From the NCBI GenBank assembly GCA_040756715.1, contig JBFLYE010000124.1, positions 989 to 11,748 on the forward strand: 10,760 nucleotides of DNA. Direction: 5' to 3'. The DNA is from JBFLYE01 sp040756715 [NCBI: bacterium]. Its GTDB lineage: Bacteria > UBA9089 > UBA9088. Below, piece after piece: positions 6,883 to 10,760 of this stretch. The translations under genes were made by a program, and so were the position numbers. Position 1 is the first letter of the stretch; every line of letters begins with the position of its first letter. The notes beneath the pieces are model-generated. The model was not told where the DNA came from and did not search any database. It worked only from the letters and a program-made list of their open reading frames with translations.

Positions 6883-9800
6883 TTTATCACGCCAATCTTT
6901 CCTATCCTTTTGTTAGAGGATACATCTTGGATAAGGTAGAGATAAACCCCTGAGGCAATATCTCTTACATCCCAGATTGCTTCGTTATTTTCCTCAGATA
7001 ATCTTTCGAGTAACTCCCCGGCAATATTGAATATCTTTATTGTGCTTTCCTTGGGAAGATTAGAAAAATAGACCCTCTTTTCTCCACGATATACCCTTGC
7101 GGGATTGGGAAAGACAATTACACCATCAAGGCTTTGTTTTTGCAGGAAACATCCTGGGGCTAAAAGGCAGAGATGGGTTAGCGTTCCATAGATTGTATTG
7201 CCTAAAACATAGGAGGGAATCTCTTTCCAAATATCCTCTTTAAATACATATAGCCTTAAATTCTCTGTGATTGAGCCAAGCTGAATTTCGGGAATGATTA
7301 AAAATGGGCTAAAAATCTCACCTTGTGTCCCAAAAGCCCTTATTGAATAGCAAATCCCAAGGTGATTAGGAAGGGAGGATAAAAGAGATATTGTGCTTAC
7401 ATCATCAATTTTAAAATAGAATGGCCTTTCTGCTCCTTTAACCTTAAGGGTTAGGTTTCCATATCTTATGGCTTGTTCTCTTTCTGGATTTATTAAGACA
7501 AAGATTTGCCTCTCTAAGGTAGATGTTCCCAGTGATACACTAAGGGTAGCTATTCCATAATTGAAAGAATTTAAGATAGTAAAGCTTCCCTGGGTATAGG
7601 TAGCATTTGCCGGGATTGTTATTGTGCCAAGCGAGGTGGTTAATATACTAGAATCTGGGAGTAATACGGGGTTTTTATCCAAATCCTCAAGGAATATGGA
7701 AAGGGTAAAGGGAATATAGGTTGTAATTGTATCTGGGCATTCTATCCTTAAATGGTGTAAGGGATTTTCCTCTACATCAAAGAAACAATATCCATAGGCA
7801 ATCAATTCCTCATCATTATTCTCCAATATCCCCAATCCTTGAGCTCTGACCCTTGACCCTTTACCTTTGACTCCTGACTCCTGACTCCTGACTCCCGACT
7901 CTTTAAGGTATATCCCATAAACAAGCTTATGCATTCCCGAATATTGGGTTTGAAATGGCGCCTTTACATTAAATGCATTCCTTCCCTCCTGAAATGAAAG
8001 ATTTTCAGAAAATACCTCGCTATAATTTCCCTTTGGGTCTTCCATCCATCCCTTTATCCTTGCTTTATCTGAGAAATTGGAAAGGAAGATAAGTCTAAGT
8101 TCCATTGTATCTTTTTTCTTATAAACTTTTCTATCCAATTCTTCTTTAATTACCCTTGTCTCTTTCCCATAAACATCAAATGGCTTTTCAAAGGTATAGG
8201 TTCCTAGGCTATAGTAAAGGTAATAGGTGCCTGAAAAGAGATTTTTGGGCAAAACAAAGGTATCGGTGAATGTTTGGGTAATGTATTCTTCTCTGGAATA
8301 ATCCAGACCATTGATGGTAAGTGTGCCTGGTATATTTGCCTTTGCATAGATGGTCATCGTTTCTCCCATTTTATAGACATCCTGATCAGTCCAGAGGGAA
8401 ATAACCTCGTTTTCCTGGTTAAGGTATAATGAATTAAGGTGTATTGCCCTTCCTTCTTTTGTATAGATGCCATAGAAGAGCTTTTCTGAAAAACCTGTTA
8501 CCTTAAAGGTAAAGGTAAGGGTATTGCTTCCATAAAGAGAAAATGCCCTTTCTTCTTCATATCCATTTAGTCTTACCTTAGCAAACATTGATAGGCTTCC
8601 CATTTTGCTTAAGTTGGTAATCCTTAAAGTAAGGGTAGCAGGGTCATCCAATTTGTAGAGGATTTTGTCTAAATAGGCAAGAAGTCCAATCTTTATTCCC
8701 CTAATATTTAAGGGAATCTCTATCCTCTTTTCATTTATCCTTAATTCTCCTGTAAATGTCCCATCCTCAAAGTCATCGGGAATAGAGAATGGAATCATTA
8801 TTGTTTTTTCGCAATCAGAAGAGAGGAACAAGGAATCCTTAAAATCAATGAGGTCTAAAAGGGCAAAAGAAAAATCGCACCTATCCTCAACAAATCCAAT
8901 GTTTTCAATGGTAAAGGTAAGGGTGGCAATTTCACCCACGATTAACCCTGGATAAGCAAGCTCCTTTAATCTGAAATCAGGGGTTAAAGAAAATATTTCC
9001 TCCCTTTTAAAAATACCTTCTCCATTATAAAGAACCTCTCCCATTATGGTATAGGTTCCTTTTGATACATTTGGCTCTAAGAGAAATGTATGGGTTCCTT
9101 TCTCTGCCTTTTTTATCTCTATTGCCTTTTCTTGTTTAAAGAATGAGGAAGAAAGGGCTAAATTTCCCATAAAATCATTTCCCCCTTGATTTGAAACAAA
9201 AACATCAACCTTTATCTTTTCATTTTCTTTTCCTAAAACCATATCCTCTATTCTGGCAAGATTATTCTTTGCTACCTTAAATTGCCTTGTTCCTGTGCCT
9301 CTAAAGTAATCATAAGAGAGCTTGTATGTTCCTGTGGAAAGCTCATAGACTAGTGTCCCTTCTATTTTACTACCTGCTTGCACAAAGAATGGCTGGATGA
9401 GCAAAACAGAATCCCCTTGAATTTTAACCTTTGACTTCTTTCCCTCCTTTGTGCCTTTGTGCCTCTGTGCCTCTGTGCCTATAATAATCTTTGCTGCTTT
9501 GCACCAATTATTTCCAAAGGCTTTTTTATTGCCTTCTTTTTCAAGCTTAAAACTAACCTCAAACTCCGAATCCATCTTCCCCTTATTTTCTAAAGCAAAG
9601 GGAAGCTCAATAAATGGGTAAGGATATACTGGCTCGGGATTTAGAGAAAGTTCCACTTTTTCCCCAAATTCTACAAACTTAGTCCAGATTCCTACCACAT
9701 CACCCGAGAGAACTACGGTAATTGTCCCATCCTCTAAAATACTAAACCATTGTTCTATTATCTTGCTTTCTCCTCCCTCAATGCTTATACTTCCCTTTGT

Positions 9801-10760
9801 GATTAGCCCTTGAAGATTAAGGGAAAAATCCAGGTCTATCCTTCTTTTTCCCTTGTTCTTAAATAAAATAGAAAGGCTTTGTGTTCCCCTTCCTACAACC
9901 TCAGAGGAGATTATAGAAACATCAAGGCTTGGTTGCTCAACAATTATTCTTTCGCTAATTTTAACCTCCTTTACTTCCCCTTTAAGCATAAATGACGAAT
10001 CTGCGGTTTTTGTTGCCACAAACAAATAGCTTGCTTGGGGAGATAAGGTAAATGAAGCGGTAAACAACGGCTCATTATTGCACATTAAGTTTAAGTTTAA
10101 TTCTTCGGAAACTGTGCCCTTATTGCTCACTGTCCCAAAGATGGTAATTATTTCACCTGGCCAATATATCTTCTTATCTGGAGCAAGGAAAAGCTCAATT
10201 GCGGAGGGAAAGATGTAGAAGGGGTAAATAACCGGTAAGGCTATGTTTTGGGAAAGGGATGAGCTTAAGGAGGCTTCCAGATACAATTTCCCCTTTGCCG
10301 AAAGGGTTCCAATCTCTATCTCTTGTTTATTTGTTTCGCCCTTTTCAATATTTATCGGAATCTCTTGCTTAAAGAGGATATTATTGCCATCCTCACTATA
10401 TTTGTAATACCTTGTTGCACTATAATCATCCCTGAACCAAACTGACTCAGCATCTATTCCTATTTCGGCGATATAACTAATTCCTAGCCTACTATTTTCT
10501 GGGGTATAATGCCTCCAAATTTTATTTATCTTATCATATCTATAAGCACCATTAGCTCCTCCAAACCAGACAGAGTTTTCATCTGCTGCTACCGCATAAA
10601 TATTTACCAAACCAACCTCTTCCCCAAAACGCTCAAAGGTATCATTTGCCTTGTCATAGCGATAAGCACCTTTATAGGTGGCAAACCAGACATAGTCTTT
10701 ATCTACTGCGATTGGGCTTGCTAATATATCAGGAAATTTTTCCACCTCCTGAGTGATTTT
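6879..10760 (-). CDS. Giant secreted protein: beta-propeller repeats, many Ig-like units, FlgD-like C-terminus; 5'-partial
   Basis: No specific function recognised. The frame is open to the window edge, so the start, any signal peptide and more repeats lie beyond it; the GTG at 10745 falls inside an AGGAGGTG and is not a convincing start. Counting from that codon (1288 residues), 10-120 hold three propeller-type repeats (SVWFGGANGAYRYDK kind). Residues 130-990 are serial Ig-like/CARDB-like beta units with a recurring opening, as in DKKIYWPGE (190), DKILYKLDD (693), DQDVYKMGE (787) and DRKVYKKKD (871). Residues 998-1086 resemble an invasin/Big-type domain. Residues 1207-1288 form a FlgD-like or T9SS-type tail (VFPNPARVY, STIKIFNIAGELL, WDVRDIASGVYLYLI, GKIGVIK). 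Two tandem DNA arrays are translated at 422-435 and 948-969. The overlap with the hydrolase gene suggests joint expression. A surface or extracellular scaffold, adhesion or sensing role is plausible but inferred from architecture only. Confidence 0.85.
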   Translation of the reverse strand, partial: KITQEVEKFPDILASPIAVDKDYVWFATYKGAYRYDKANDTFERFGEEVGLVNIYAVAADENSVWFGGANGAYRYDKINKIWRHYTPENSRLGISYIAEIGIDAESVWFRDDYSATRYYKYSEDGNNILFKQEIPINIEKGETNKQEIEIGTLSAKGKLYLEASLSSSLSQNIALPVIYPFYIFPSAIELFLAPDKKIYWPGEIITIFGTVSNKGTVSEELNLNLMCNNEPLFTASFTLSPQASYLFVATKTADSSFMLKGEVKEVKISERIIVEQPSLDVSIISSEVVGRGTQSLSILFKNKGKRRIDLDFSLNLQGLITKGSISIEGGESKIIEQWFSILEDGTITVVLSGDVVGIWTKFVEFGEKVELSLNPEPVYPYPFIELPFALENKGKMDSEFEVSFKLEKEGNKKAFGNNWCKAAKIIIGTEAQRHKGTKEGKKSKVKIQGDSVLLIQPFFVQAGSKIEGTLVYELSTGTYKLSYDYFRGTGTRQFKVAKNNLARIEDMVLGKENEKIKVDVFVSNQGGNDFMGNLALSSSFFKQEKAIEIKKAEKGTHTFLLEPNVSKGTYTIMGEVLYNGEGIFKREEIFSLTPDFRLKELAYPGLIVGEIATLTFTIENIGFVEDRCDFSFALLDLIDFKDSLFLSSDCEKTIMIPFSIPDDFEDGTFTGELRINEKRIEIPLNIRGIKIGLLAYLDKILYKLDDPATLTLRITNLSKMGSLSMFAKVRLNGYEEERAFSLYGSNTLTFTFKVTGFSEKLFYGIYTKEGRAIHLNSLYLNQENEVISLWTDQDVYKMGETMTIYAKANIPGTLTINGLDYSREEYITQTFTDTFVLPKNLFSGTYYLYYSLGTYTFEKPFDVYGKETRVIKEELDRKVYKKKDTMELRLIFLSNFSDKARIKGWMEDPKGNYSEVFSENLSFQEGRNAFNVKAPFQTQYSGMHKLVYGIYLKESGVRSQESGVKGKGSRVRAQGLGILENNDEELIAYGYCFFDVEENPLHHLRIECPDTITTYIPFTLSIFLEDLDKNPVLLPDSSILTTSLGTITIPANATYTQGSFTILNSFNYGIATLSVSLGTSTLERQIFVLINPEREQAIRYGNLTLKVKGAERPFYFKIDDVSTISLLSSLPNHLGICYSIRAFGTQGEIFSPFLIIPEIQLGSITENLRLYVFKEDIWKEIPSYVLGNTIYGTLTHLCLLAPGCFLQKQSLDGVIVFPNPARVYRGEKRVYFSNLPKESTIKIFNIAGELLERLSEENNEAIWDVRDIASGVYLYLIQDVSSNKRIGKIGVIK
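7841..7903. repeat. Heptanucleotide tandem array (GACTCCT type), nine units, inside a CDS
   Basis: Nine contiguous 7-bp units on the plus strand: GAGCTCT, GACCCTT twice, TACCTTT, GACTCCT three times, GACTCCC and GACTCTT. The reverse strand reads AGGAGTC. The total is 63 bp, divisible by three, so the frame of the large protein stays open. It encodes a hydrophilic stretch near residues 948-969 with a seven-residue period (ESGVRSQ, ESGVKGK, GSRVRAQ), unlike the beta-rich sequence around it. Similar heptamer repeats are known as STRR sequences in cyanobacterial genomes (from memory, not searched). Confidence 0.9.
9443..9482. repeat. Octanucleotide tandem array (GTGCCTCT type) inside a CDS
   Basis: Four 8-bp units on the plus strand: GTGCCTTT, GTGCCTCT twice and GTGCCTAT, preceded by a degenerate CCTCCTTT. 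On the coding strand it is read as IGTEAQRHKGTKEG (residues 422-435), a polar stretch in the middle of an Ig-like beta unit of the large protein. The unit length and sequence differ from the heptamer array in the same gene, so the two arose separately. Confidence 0.85.
10386..10718 (-). repeat. Three tandem beta-propeller-type protein repeats
   Basis: Three related 40-43 residue units in the N-terminal part of the large protein. The cores are DKDYVWFATYKGAYRYDK, DENSVWFGGANGAYRYDK and DAESVWFRDDYSATRYYK, starting at residues 15, 55 and 98. The VWF..., G-A-Y-R-Y-D-K and aromatic ending (FERFG, WRHYT) fit the two-component-regulator propeller (Reg_prop) type of blade. Three blades cannot close a propeller, so more are expected beyond the window edge. 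The third unit is degenerate and probably ends the propeller. Confidence 0.7.

Noticed and set aside
7834-7903. CRISPR-like or origin-iteron array
   Set aside because: Units are 7 bp, contiguous and without spacers, and they are translated within a long frame. This is a simple tandem repeat.
10743-10745. GTG with AGGAGG as start of the large minus-strand gene
   Set aside because: The AGGAGG abuts the GTG with no spacing, the frame stays open to the edge, and a start here would leave an incomplete propeller and no signal peptide.

Overview
The window looks like chromosomal DNA from a low-GC, AT-rich diderm (Gram-negative) bacterium. Two genes point to an outer membrane carrying LPS or a similar glycolipid: an LptD/OstA-like protein and a WaaL/Wzy-like O-antigen ligase. 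AGG and ATA codons are frequent. The large surface protein has a FlgD-like/T9SS-like C-terminus. Together these resemble uncultivated candidate phyla such as WOR-3 or Desantisbacteria. That placement is a low-confidence inference from style, not an assignment.

Positions 2-5917, plus strand, hold one tightly packed five-gene run: the 3' part of a PgpH-type 7TM-HD phosphodiesterase gene, ybeY, pdxJ, a short lptD-like gene, and an O-antigen-ligase-like gene with C-terminal TPRs. Neighbours overlap or lie within 3 bases of each other, so they are probably one operon. Its products cover cyclic-di-AMP turnover (if the HD domain is active), rRNA maturation, vitamin B6 synthesis, and outer-membrane glycolipid assembly.

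Positions 5932-10760, minus strand, hold a convergent pair read toward the first block. The first gene encodes a very large secreted protein with beta-propeller repeats, many Ig-like units and a FlgD-like tail; its 5' end lies outside the window. A secreted GH113-like glycoside hydrolase follows, coupled by an ATGA overlap. The large gene contains two short tandem DNA arrays inside the reading frame, one of 7-bp and one of 8-bp period, each translated into a hydrophilic insert.

Only 14 bases separate the two convergent blocks, and no terminator is visible there. No gene-free stretch exceeds 300 bases. I see no tRNA, rRNA, CRISPR array, insertion sequence or riboswitch. I did not find a convincing new multi-gene system. 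The best leads are the altered metal site of the HD protein and the two in-frame tandem arrays.
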